From contig DIHT01000150.1 of NCBI GenBank assembly GCA_002420305.1, positions 1 through 19,739 on the forward strand: 19,739 nucleotides of DNA, read 5' to 3'. The notes under the pieces were generated by a model. That model saw nothing but the letters and a program-made list of their open reading frames with translations. It searched no databases and was not told the origin of the DNA. Below are positions 6,886-14,318 of the stretch, one piece after another. Origin of the DNA: Akkermansiaceae bacterium UBA5689. Lineage in GTDB: Bacteria > Verrucomicrobiota > Verrucomicrobiia > Verrucomicrobiales > Akkermansiaceae. A program made the translations under genes and the position numbers. Position 1 is the stretch's first letter. Each line of letters opens with the position of its first letter.

Positions 6886-8640
6886 TTAATTGGACGGATT
6901 GGTCCTGCGGTCCGGCACCCATTGAAACCCTGCAAAGATAATCTTGGCTATATCGGCACCTGATAGTGGCTTGATAGCGACCTTTTTTGTCTGGGACCAA
7001 TCCGCGAGAGGATTCTTGCTGAAACGGTGGATGAATCGTCCTGCTTCCAGAGTCATTTCCTGCCAGTCATCCGACGCAGTGATTCTGATGTCGGCCAGGT
7101 AGTGATTGTTGATTACGATTTCCACAGCCTGAGGTTGGGTGCAGTAAAACTTGAAGTGCAGCTCCGCTCCTTCAGGAGCCTGCCATTTAGGATCGCTGAA
7201 CTGTTCGTTAAAAGTTCCCCGAGGCGATAGTGCACGGAATCCAGAGATGCCATGTTTCCCCTCCACAGGGCCCGAGTTGAACCATGCTGCGTTGTTGCTC
7301 AGCTGCAGGGAACGCGTATCTGTCGCAATCGCTTCGCCGAGGCTTTCGGGGATCGTTGCTGTGAAAGGTGAGGAGCGTACTACGGTGTTGTCATATTGGA
7401 TATTGGAGAAACCGAAGACATAGTCTTTCACGTTCAGGACCGGCATTTTTCCGATCCAGACATCGCCCTTGCGGCGCAGGGTGGCGTTGCGCCAAGCCCG
7501 GCCGTAGCTGACCGGATTCTTAAGCGCGTAGTAGATTTCCAGATGATTCACCCTGTCCGGGTCGGCCGGGCTAACGTGCAGTTCTGGAACGCCTTGGGCG
7601 TCGAGGACGATTTTTGATCCGGCCTCTCCAGGCCAGTCGACATCCTTGCCCAAAACGTGTTTCTCCAGCCAGAGCCGGGCGTTTTGTCCGATGTCCCGCG
7701 TGTCGTGATGCCCTCTCGGCTGGTGGGCAAAGGACCAAGGGATGTGCGATTGGAAGGCCCGGAATGTTTGTTCTCCGCGTTCATGTCCTCCATGATGATC
7801 GTTCGTGCCGTTCAGCCAGAGGGCTGCGGCGGTGATATGTGGTGCGTGGGACTGCGGAGCGATCGTAGAGAGATAAAGGGTCTCGCCGGGATTTCTCTCG
7901 GGTTCGTCAACCGGACTGTCAAACATCCAGACGCCTCGACTACGGTAATACTCGAGCCAACCTACGCCAAAATAGGCCACGAATGCCCTGATGCGCGGAT
8001 CGGTTCCGAGGTTCCACATGAGGGTTCCGCCATAGGAGTAGCCTTTGGCTCCAATGCGGTCAGAGTCGACTTCCTTTTGAGAAAGAAGGTAGCTGAGGAC
8101 CCGACGCTGAATAGCATACCAGATGTAATCGTCTGTTTGTTTAGGGTTGGTGATAAAAGAACCGTCAGGGAGTTTCGATTTCACCCGGTATCCGATTCGC
8201 TTATCCATGTTTCCCCGGAGGAGTTTTTCTGGATATTTCGTGAAGTGGGCGCGGTCACTGGTTTCTCCACAGTAATCGTGAGCCATCACGGCCCATCCAT
8301 TCTTCACGTAATTTCTGTCGATTGCAGGCGCACCCATCCAGCCGTGGACGTTCAGCAGCCCGGGCGCATTTCGGGCTCCCGTTTTTACTGCGTATCTGCA
8401 GTAAACCCGGATTTCTTCACCAAGGACGTAAGCACTGATGTAGGAATCGCGAGTGTAGATCCCGCCTGCGGTGGCCTCCTTGACGATCGCTTCATTGAAG
8501 TCTCCCTCGTCTGGATCAAAATGTTTCCACAGCTCGAGAGGACCGGGCGTCTCGGTTAAGTTTGCGGTGGGTGAGGCCAGCAGAGAGCCGTTACACACAA
8601 GGAGGAAAGCTGCCGGTAGGAGAAGGGGAGGGAAGGTCAT
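6886..8640 (-). CDS. Secreted alpha/beta hydrolase (acetyl-xylan-esterase/dienelactone-hydrolase-like) with C-terminal beta domain
   Basis: The ATG at 8638-8640 is chosen over a longer TTG start at 8688 because it opens directly into a signal peptide (MTFPPLLLPAAFLLV, cleavage near residue 22), giving 584 residues. Residues 60-335 are an alpha/beta hydrolase: oxyanion-side NVHGWMGAP at 97-105, nucleophile elbow GYSYGG with Ser202, likely acid Asp281 in NGTNDHHGG and likely catalytic His311 or His312 in PRGHHDT. The catalytic set is complete. Residues 360-570 are beta-rich and read like a sandwich, possibly carbohydrate-binding, though no named family is recognised. Exported planctomycete/verrucomicrobial relatives are usually annotated as acetyl-xylan esterases or dienelactone hydrolases, so removal of acyl groups from a glycan is the best guess. 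It starts 69 bases after the Dabb gene on the same strand, a probable two-gene operon. Fold sure; substrate unknown. Confidence 0.88.
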   Translation of the reverse strand: MTFPPLLLPAAFLLVCNGSLLASPTANLTETPGPLELWKHFDPDEGDFNEAIVKEATAGGIYTRDSYISAYVLGEEIRVYCRYAVKTGARNAPGLLNVHGWMGAPAIDRNYVKNGWAVMAHDYCGETSDRAHFTKYPEKLLRGNMDKRIGYRVKSKLPDGSFITNPKQTDDYIWYAIQRRVLSYLLSQKEVDSDRIGAKGYSYGGTLMWNLGTDPRIRAFVAYFGVGWLEYYRSRGVWMFDSPVDEPERNPGETLYLSTIAPQSHAPHITAAALWLNGTNDHHGGHERGEQTFRAFQSHIPWSFAHQPRGHHDTRDIGQNARLWLEKHVLGKDVDWPGEAGSKIVLDAQGVPELHVSPADPDRVNHLEIYYALKNPVSYGRAWRNATLRRKGDVWIGKMPVLNVKDYVFGFSNIQYDNTVVRSSPFTATIPESLGEAIATDTRSLQLSNNAAWFNSGPVEGKHGISGFRALSPRGTFNEQFSDPKWQAPEGAELHFKFYCTQPQAVEIVINNHYLADIRITASDDWQEMTLEAGRFIHRFSKNPLADWSQTKKVAIKPLSGADIAKIIFAGFQWVPDRRTNPSN

Positions 8641-8709
8641 CAACGCCCGATTCCGGCTATCTGTTGAATGGGAGACGCTTCCTGCCAAAAGGTCCAGACA
8701 GGGGCCTCG

Positions 8710-9096
8710 CTATTTAGCGACGAAGTCGATGACGAAGGCCTTGTCGAGGATGGGAAGCAGTTGCTCTACAAAGGCCTTGTGATCCTTATGAGGAAGGTAA
8801 GCTTCCAGGCCCTTCTTGTCCTTAAAGGAGACGATAAAGCAATGGGTGTATCCTTGAGCGAGGTTTTCGGGGCTCACGTTGGTCCCCCACTCGTAGCCTG
8901 TGATGGAGTTGATCTTGGAGGGAAGAGCAGCAAAGGCCTTTTCGATGGCTGTGATCTGATTCTTGGTGGCGTCGTCCTTGAACTTGAAGCAGACGACGTG
9001 GCGGTAGCCGCCCGTTTTCTTTGCGTGATGGTCGGCGAGGGAGGAGGAACTCATGAGTGCAATTGAAAGAGAAAGGGCGAGAAGGAGAATTTTCAT
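8710..9096 (-). CDS. Exported Dabb (stress-responsive A/B barrel) domain protein
   Basis: A 128-residue protein: a signal peptide (MKILLLALSLSIALMSS, cleavage probably after SLA near residue 21) followed by one Dabb ferredoxin-like domain. Typical features are RHVVCFKFK at 32-40, a central helix with IEKAFAALP, the GYEWGTNVSPE strand, YTHCFIVSFKDKKGLEAYL and the KDHKAFVEQLLP end. Dabb domains usually form dimeric barrels; some relatives are plant stress proteins or olivetolic-acid-cyclase-like enzymes, and most bacterial ones have no assigned role. Export is common in PVC bacteria but unlike most plant relatives. It is the first gene of a probable pair with the alpha/beta hydrolase. No Shine-Dalgarno is seen; the start is set by the signal peptide. 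Family sure; function unknown. Confidence 0.9.
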   Translation of the reverse strand: MKILLLALSLSIALMSSSSLADHHAKKTGGYRHVVCFKFKDDATKNQITAIEKAFAALPSKINSITGYEWGTNVSPENLAQGYTHCFIVSFKDKKGLEAYLPHKDHKAFVEQLLPILDKAFVIDFVAK

Positions 9097-9285
9097 TACT
9101 TTTGGAGGGTGCCGGAGGCAGTGGGAGGCGTCAATGTGTCCCTGAAAAAACGTGGTTTAGGCGGTGATCGGCTTGATTGTGAGAGGGGCGCTCTGGTCTT
9201 ACAGGAGCCGGTCGAGTGCAAGATTTAGGAGAGGTCTAATATTACTCATACCCTTGACGGTTTCATAAATGAGCGTAGGCTCCAC
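9097..9285. other. Divergent intergenic region, longest gap in the window
   Basis: This 189-base gap must hold the start signals of the Dabb/hydrolase pair (-) and the CIA30-like gene (+). On the plus strand TTGACG (9254-9259) is followed after 16 bases by TAGGCT (9276-9281), seven bases before the second ATG at 9289, a weak promoter candidate. On the minus strand another TTGACG lies near 9128-9133 without a good -10 partner. There is an A/T run near 9145-9150. No small gene or strong stem-loop was recognised. Confidence 0.4.
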
Positions 9286-9912
9286 ATGATGAGACGGACT
9301 CCCACACTATTATTCGCGGCAGTGGTGCTGGGAATAGCCCTTATTTGCTTTCAGGTAACTGCAAGCGCCGCGGAAGATAAAGGGAAGTCTGAAAAGACTG
9401 AGAGTGCGGAGAGGGTCACTCTGTTTGATTTCTCCGAGGCTGATCCGGGCAAAAAGTGGATTACAGTGAACGATAACGTGATGGGTGGCCGCTCGAAGGG
9501 AGGGTTTACCTTTAAGGGCGACAGGTTGCTCTTTGCTGGTTCAACGAACACGAATGGGGGCGGTTTTTCCTCAATCCGGACTCGGCGCGGGGCTCTAGGA
9601 TTATCGGGAAAAGATGGGGTGATGATCCGCTTCAAGGGGGACGGAAGAACCTACAAGTTTGGCTTGGAGATGGAAGGAAGCCGGGCAACTTACCGGGCTG
9701 ATTTCGACACGAAGGCTGACTCGAAGGGTTGGCAGGTGGCCAAGATTCCTTTCAGTGCATTTGGTGCGGGATGGAGAGGCATGAAACTCCCTCGCGACCG
9801 TTACCCCCTCGAGAAAGGCAAGATTAACAGCCTTGGGGTTATGATCTACGACAAGAAGGACGGCCCTTTCCGCCTTCAGATTGACTGGATCAAGGCCTAC
9901 AGCGAGGAATAA
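9286..9912 (+). CDS. Exported CIA30-family (CBM11-like) protein
   Basis: A 208-residue protein with a signal peptide (residues 1 to about 29, ending in ASAAED) and one CIA30 domain at 43-205. The match is clear from WITVNDNVMGGRSKGGF at 58-74, then GGGFSSIRTR, the YKFGLEME strand, the WQVAKIPFSAFGAGWRG stretch and the final DGPFRLQIDWIKAY. The family is named for a mitochondrial complex I assembly factor, but its jelly-roll fold resembles carbohydrate-binding module 11, and bacterial members are often annotated only as CIA30. An exported copy cannot easily assemble cytoplasm-facing complex I arms, so sugar or glycan binding is a more natural reading, though inferred. Either ATG (9286 or 9289) could start translation. 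It stands alone on its strand, convergent by 22 bases with the dehydrogenase gene. Family fairly sure; role unknown. Confidence 0.88.
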   Translation: MMRRTPTLLFAAVVLGIALICFQVTASAAEDKGKSEKTESAERVTLFDFSEADPGKKWITVNDNVMGGRSKGGFTFKGDRLLFAGSTNTNGGGFSSIRTRRGALGLSGKDGVMIRFKGDGRTYKFGLEMEGSRATYRADFDTKADSKGWQVAKIPFSAFGAGWRGMKLPRDRYPLEKGKINSLGVMIYDKKDGPFRLQIDWIKAYSEE

Positions 9913-9934
9913 TCGTCCTTGAACCGGCGGAGGG

Positions 9935-12385
9935 TCAAAGGCTCTTCAAGTAGGCGTAAAGGTCTGCCAACTCCTGTGTGCTTGCCCCGAGAAGTAACCC
10001 CCCAGGCATTGGTGATCGGTTTGGAGTTTGCTCGCTGAGGATGTCGTGTCGGGAGAATCGGATAGTTTCGTTTGAACCCGTTTCGAGAATGGTTTGGGCC
10101 TCAGACCTGTAAACCTTCATCCCGATATAGACGCCATCAGCGGTAGTGATCTGCGTGGCCTTGTAGAGGTCAGAAAGAGAAAGGTCTGGCTCATTGATAT
10201 GTCGGAAAAGGTCGTCCCGGTTGAAGCGTTTGGCGATGTTGCTCAGGGAAGGCCCGAGTCGGCGGTTACCTGAATGGCAGCTCGTGCAGCCGTAGCGAGC
10301 ATAGGTTGCCTGTCCCCTGGCGCTGTCGCCCCTCTCCCAATCGACGGTTTTCATCTTTTGGGCGAATGGAGTAAGGTCGACCTTGCTGGTCGGCGGCCGT
10401 TGGAATTCCAAGGCAACTTTGCGGTCCTGCTCGTTGCCATAGCGGGAGAAAAATCCGACGAGGTCGGACCTGAGGTGGAGTTCGCTTTTCCAGACGTCAC
10501 GCAGGATGGTCAGAAGAGGTGGGATCGCAGAGGGAGGCAGGTGCTTTTCCACAAAGCTAAGGGCTTCCCGGTTCCATCCCTTCACGGAGGAGGCCATCGC
10601 TTGCGCCATCGATTTGCGGTTTTCTTCCGGTAGCAGGGAGAGAAGATGTATGGAGGCGGGAGAAATGCTCTTGGCCCGAGCCATCCGGACGGCCGTTTTG
10701 GGGTCGAATCCAAGTTGGGCCTTCAGAGCGTCGCGCAGGTTGACACTCCAGTTCCGGTCAGTGAGGAGATTACGCTCCTCGATCTTGCGGTCGATTCCGA
10801 GGAAGCCGTTCGCGATTTTATCGCGAACGCTCTCTCTTGGTCCAGGCATCTGGGAGAGACAGAAGAGATAGTGGGCGTCGTGGGTCGGATGAGAGGAAGG
10901 GGAGAGGGCGGAGGCGAGCCTTTCTATTACGGCGCTCGTATCTGCCTTCAGCATGGCGAGCAGGCGCGCGATTTCATACTGCTGAGGATGGCCTGGATTC
11001 TGTGGATCAAAGGCCATGGTCAGCAGAGAGAGGGCTTTCCGGCGGAGCTCTAATGCGAGAGCGTCCGGCTTATTGGCAGTGTAGCCAGCATCAATCCGGC
11101 GGCGCGCCTCGTTGGTGCTGATGTCTCCCATGGTGAGCATGAGGTGACGTATAGCGTTTAGGCGAGTGGAGGAATCCTTGGCCTTTTCAAAGAGGGTGAG
11201 AGCTTGATCTGGTGACAGAGGAGCGGGGGCGGTAATGCGGTCTTTGTGGATAGACCAGTCCCTCGGGGTTTCATAAAGGGCGACGGGTTTGGCCGCCTTT
11301 CGACCGTTCGGATAGGAGACCCGGTAAACGGCTCCCCTGGTTCCACGTCCTCCTACCGAGACGTAGAGATCTCCGGTAAGAGGGTGGACCGCAAGGTCGG
11401 AGGGGGCGAAGCCGAGATTGCCGACGGGCTCAAGGAAGGTCTCGTGATCGTGGCTTTCGTAGGAGTCTCCTTTCGGAGTGAGCGGAGAGAAGTAAACCCG
11501 TCCATAAGTCCAGCAAGCGAAGAAGAGGCCGTCCTGGTAGTGCTCGGGAAACTGCGTGTGGCGGTAGACTTCCACCCCGGTGGGAGATCCGCGGTCGATC
11601 TCATTGAGTCGGGTGGCGGAATCAAAGAAATACGGAGGCCTATTGAAGGAGCGCTGGTGGCCAGGGAGGAGCCATCCGTGGTGTCCCCCAACCCGGATGT
11701 GAAAGACCCGACAGTAAGAATACCATGGGAGTTGGTGATCCCGCTCTCCATCGGAGTCGAAGGTGAAGAGGTGACCGTGCTGATTGAAGGCGAGATCGTA
11801 CTGGTTGCGGAATCCGTGGGCAATGACCTCACTCTGTTTTCCGTCTGGAGAAATGCGGAGGATGGTTCCCTGGGAGGGGTCGGTAATGGGTGAGGTGGCG
11901 GTGGTGATGTTGTCTTTACTGATATTGGTGTTATTTCCGCAGGCCACGTAAAACCATCCGTCAGGACCGCGTCGGATCCCATGGGGCCCGTGTTCTCCGC
12001 CTCCTCCGGGAAGTTTGTAGAAGAGTTCGGGGTCGCCGCCCGGGAGGGTTTGACCGGGCTGGGTGCGGTGAAGGAAAATCCCCTGAGGCTGAACGCTGAG
12101 GAGGTCGTTTCCGCTCCAGAGAAGGCCGTGGGGGTTGCGGGCCTTGTCAAAGACAACCTTGGCCTGGTCGGCTACGCCGTCCTTGTCCGTATCGAGAAGG
12201 ATCTTGATGTATCCGGGCCCGGAGACAGCCACCTTTCCATCCTCCGAGATGGTCATCGCCCAGGTGTCATGAGTGAGGTCGTCGCCGGCAAATTGCGTGA
12301 TTTCAAATCCCTCCGGGACGCGGAAGGGGTTTTCGGCATGAAGGCCAGTGACGGCCAGCAGGATGAGAAGGAGGTGACGGGGCAT
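9935..12385 (-). CDS. PVC-type membrane-bound dehydrogenase domain protein with C-terminal heme domain
   Basis: An 816-residue exported protein (signal MPRHLLLILLAVTGLHA). Residues 18-375 are a beta-propeller of the PVC-type dehydrogenase family (TIGR02604-like) related to PQQ-dependent sugar dehydrogenases, with HGPHGIRRGPDGWFYV, HGFRNQYDLAFN and GNLGFAPSDLAVHP. Residues 390-670 are a helical, repeat-like spacer. Residues 680-816 are the Pirellula/Verrucomicrobium heme-binding domain (TIGR02603-like), with CTSCH at 700-704 and a likely distal ligand Met793 in SPMPGG. It probably oxidises a sugar or alcohol and passes electrons to its own heme; cofactor and substrate are not visible, and no PQQ synthesis gene is in the window. 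It is divergent from a second dehydrogenase-cytochrome (130-base gap) whose modules are in the opposite order. No Shine-Dalgarno; the start is set by the signal peptide. Architecture sure. Confidence 0.92.
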   Translation of the reverse strand: MPRHLLLILLAVTGLHAENPFRVPEGFEITQFAGDDLTHDTWAMTISEDGKVAVSGPGYIKILLDTDKDGVADQAKVVFDKARNPHGLLWSGNDLLSVQPQGIFLHRTQPGQTLPGGDPELFYKLPGGGGEHGPHGIRRGPDGWFYVACGNNTNISKDNITTATSPITDPSQGTILRISPDGKQSEVIAHGFRNQYDLAFNQHGHLFTFDSDGERDHQLPWYSYCRVFHIRVGGHHGWLLPGHQRSFNRPPYFFDSATRLNEIDRGSPTGVEVYRHTQFPEHYQDGLFFACWTYGRVYFSPLTPKGDSYESHDHETFLEPVGNLGFAPSDLAVHPLTGDLYVSVGGRGTRGAVYRVSYPNGRKAAKPVALYETPRDWSIHKDRITAPAPLSPDQALTLFEKAKDSSTRLNAIRHLMLTMGDISTNEARRRIDAGYTANKPDALALELRRKALSLLTMAFDPQNPGHPQQYEIARLLAMLKADTSAVIERLASALSPSSHPTHDAHYLFCLSQMPGPRESVRDKIANGFLGIDRKIEERNLLTDRNWSVNLRDALKAQLGFDPKTAVRMARAKSISPASIHLLSLLPEENRKSMAQAMASSVKGWNREALSFVEKHLPPSAIPPLLTILRDVWKSELHLRSDLVGFFSRYGNEQDRKVALEFQRPPTSKVDLTPFAQKMKTVDWERGDSARGQATYARYGCTSCHSGNRRLGPSLSNIAKRFNRDDLFRHINEPDLSLSDLYKATQITTADGVYIGMKVYRSEAQTILETGSNETIRFSRHDILSEQTPNRSPMPGGLLLGASTQELADLYAYLKSL

Positions 12386-12480
12386 GCTGATGGGACTGTT
12401 ATCCTAGTATTTTTCCGGGGAGAGGCGAGTCTGGAACTTCTGTTCCGGGGCAATGTGAGTTAAGGCCATGTCTTAAACGA

Positions 12481-12508
12481 TTGGCAGTTCGGGAGGCTGA
12501 GCTAAACT
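12481..12508 (+). promoter_or_regulatory. Candidate promoter for the heme-GSDH gene
   Basis: TTGGCA (12481-12486, five of six to the -35 consensus) and TAAACT (12503-12508, four of six to the -10) are 16 bases apart. The -10 ends seven bases before the ATG at 12516, so the mRNA would begin at or next to the start codon. The only Shine-Dalgarno-like run, GGGAGG at 12491-12496, lies inside the spacer and is about 19 bases from the ATG, too far to act. Confidence 0.33.
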
Positions 12509-12515
12509 TTGGTTC

Positions 12516-14210
12516 ATGACCCATCCGCGCTGGTTTGCCTACACAGCGGTATCTCTTCTTGTTCCTGCTCTCATGGAAGGAGCGGAGCCCCTTCCCGATG
12601 GCGAGTTTCTGAAGGTCGCCATGACGGGAGGAAGCGTTGTGGCCGGGAAGCTTATATTCACAGATCAACGCACTGCCTGCAGCCAGTGTCACTCCGTTGA
12701 TGGGACGGCGAGTGGGATAGGACCTGATTTGTATGCCGCGGGGGATAAGTTCGCCCGCGCGGATTTGGCTCAGTCCATTCTCGATCCCTCGTCCTCGATC
12801 ATGACAGGCTATGCCACGACGATCTTGGAGAATCGGAAGGGCGAGCGTTTCCAGGGAATCCTACGGAGCCGGACAGATGAGGTTCTGGTCCTTGGGCAGG
12901 TCGGAGGAGTGGATCTTCGGATCGCCCGTTCCGAGGTTGTGAAGGAAGAGACAGGAGCAGTCTCACTGATGCCTCCCGGTCTGCATTCCAAGCTCAGTCC
13001 TGCGGAATTCCGGGACCTGGTTGCCTATCTTGAAAGTCTCAGGCAACCGGAGACAAAGGTGGTTCAGGAGGCGGGTACGCCACCGGAAATTCCGGTCCTT
13101 AGCCAGCAGGTTGCCTTCGAGCCCGTACTCGGAATGAAGGAGAAATTTCATAAACCGGTGTGGTTCGGGGGGCATCCGACGGTGCAGGGTGGCTATCTGA
13201 TTGCCGAGAAAAGCAAGGGGACCATTGCCCTGTTGGAGAGGGTAGACGGGGAAGAGGTGATCTCACCCTTTGTGAACATCCTCGACGAGATCTACGTGGC
13301 TAATGACGAGGGCCTTTTGGGAGTGGCTCTGCATCCTGGATTCGCGGAAAATGGGCGCTACTTCATGATGCATGAAACCATGACCGGGCAGCAACGGGGT
13401 ATGGCGGTGGTGGAGCGAGTGGCCAGTTCGGATCGCCGAACCGATTCGGGAAGGCCAACTCGGAGTATTCTGCGGTGGAATATCGATACTCTCTTTCATC
13501 ACGGAGGCGGTCTAGAATTCGGACCGGATGGCTTCCTCTACATCGGGATGGGAGATGGGGGCCCACAGGAGGACCCAGAAGGAAAGGCCCAGGACCTGAG
13601 CCGTTTTGAGGGGAGCCTCCTTCGTATTGATGTGGACCGGGAGGAAGAAGGCCGGGCGTATGGGATTCCCGGTGACAATCCTTTTGTGACTGGGGATTCA
13701 AAGGAGAGACGTCCGGAGATCTTTGCCTATGGACTGCGTCAGCCGTGGCGCTTCAGCTTCGACCCTGCCAACGGAGATCTCTGGGTTGGCGACGTGGGGC
13801 AGAACCGGTTTGAGGAGGTGTGCATCGTGCGGTCCGGGGAAAACCACGGGTGGAATATTCAGGAGGGATTTTCATTATTCTCGACGCAGTATCGGACCGA
13901 GACTACCAGGTACATTCCCCCGGTTGTAGCCTTCCTTCGTAAGCACGGGGTCTCGGTCACGGGTGGCTACGTGATGCGCACTGATCCGCAGTCGAGCTTC
14001 CATGGAGTTTACATCTGTGCGGACTACCAGAGTAAAAAGGTCTGGGGTATCACCCAGAAGAATCGGAAGCTGAAGGTCATCCGGCAGATCGGAACGTCTC
14101 CAGACCGGATCGTCTCCTTCGGGAGAGATGCTGCCGGTGAGCTTTATGCGGTTGGATACACCAAGGGAGTGGTCTACCGTGTCGATCTGGATGAGGCGAA
14201 GTTCGAGTAG
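12516..14210 (+). CDS. N-terminal heme domain fused to glucose/sorbosone dehydrogenase (GSDH)
   Basis: A 564-residue exported protein (signal within residues 1-24, ending in MEGAEP). Residues 40-178 are the PVC single-heme domain: CSQCH at 55-59, likely distal ligand Met152 in SLMPPG, and the DLVAYLESL end helix. Residues 195-560 are a GSDH beta-propeller of the soluble PQQ aldose dehydrogenase type: DEGLLGVALHPGF, FHHGGGLEFGPDG carrying the presumed catalytic His, YGLRQPWRFSFDP with its conserved Arg, LWVGDVGQNRFEEV and ENHGWN. It probably oxidises aldoses to lactones outside the cytoplasm and transfers electrons to the fused heme. PQQ is assumed from the family. Its heme module precedes the propeller, the reverse of the divergent neighbour. 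Domain calls very sure; substrate unknown. Confidence 0.94.
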   Translation: MTHPRWFAYTAVSLLVPALMEGAEPLPDGEFLKVAMTGGSVVAGKLIFTDQRTACSQCHSVDGTASGIGPDLYAAGDKFARADLAQSILDPSSSIMTGYATTILENRKGERFQGILRSRTDEVLVLGQVGGVDLRIARSEVVKEETGAVSLMPPGLHSKLSPAEFRDLVAYLESLRQPETKVVQEAGTPPEIPVLSQQVAFEPVLGMKEKFHKPVWFGGHPTVQGGYLIAEKSKGTIALLERVDGEEVISPFVNILDEIYVANDEGLLGVALHPGFAENGRYFMMHETMTGQQRGMAVVERVASSDRRTDSGRPTRSILRWNIDTLFHHGGGLEFGPDGFLYIGMGDGGPQEDPEGKAQDLSRFEGSLLRIDVDREEEGRAYGIPGDNPFVTGDSKERRPEIFAYGLRQPWRFSFDPANGDLWVGDVGQNRFEEVCIVRSGENHGWNIQEGFSLFSTQYRTETTRYIPPVVAFLRKHGVSVTGGYVMRTDPQSSFHGVYICADYQSKKVWGITQKNRKLKVIRQIGTSPDRIVSFGRDAAGELYAVGYTKGVVYRVDLDEAKFE

Positions 14211-14219
14211 CCGTGTATC

Positions 14220-14267
14220 GAAACGGGAGAGTTTCTTCGAAATGCGTCAACCATCCTCTCGTGGTTG
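14220..14267 (+). terminator. Two adjacent short stem-loops after the heme-GSDH gene
   Basis: GAAAC (14220-14224) pairs with GTTTC (14231-14235) over a 6-base loop, and CAACCA (14248-14253) pairs with TGGTTG (14262-14267) over an 8-base loop. They lie between the stop codon at 14210 and the next start at 14319. Neither is followed by a T-run, so a classical intrinsic terminator is not shown; they could be mRNA 3'-end structures or chance. Confidence 0.22.
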
Positions 14268-14284
14268 TACGAGGCACTCCGAGT

Positions 14285-14313
14285 TCGACATTACGGGGTT
14301 CAGGAAGTAGGAT
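14285..14313 (+). promoter_or_regulatory. Candidate promoter for the serine hydrolase gene
   Basis: TCGACA (14285-14290, five of six to the -35) and TAGGAT (14308-14313, four of six to the -10) are 17 bases apart. The -10 ends five bases before the GTG start at 14319. The same bases include AGGA (14309-14312), which could instead be a Shine-Dalgarno six bases before GTG, so the two readings compete. Confidence 0.28.
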
Positions 14314-14318
14314 GCAGT

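Noticed and set aside
7657..8559. A 300-codon open frame on the plus strand inside the alpha/beta hydrolase gene
   Set aside because: Antisense to a gene with a complete catalytic set; no signal peptide, no family resemblance and no intergenic space of its own.
8641..8688. TTG start giving a 16-residue longer alpha/beta hydrolase
   Set aside because: The extension is polar and would place the signal peptide internally; the ATG at 8640 gives a normal signal peptide.
12433..12446. GGAAC-TTCT-GTTCC inverted repeat, resembling a GAAC-N4-GTTC LexA box
   Set aside because: Five-base arms are expected by chance, the pattern is the Gram-positive type rather than the one described for Verrucomicrobia, and the neighbouring genes have no link to DNA damage.
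14265..14318. TTG start giving an 18-residue longer serine hydrolase
   Set aside because: The GTG at 14319 directly begins a normal signal peptide and has AGGA at a proper distance.
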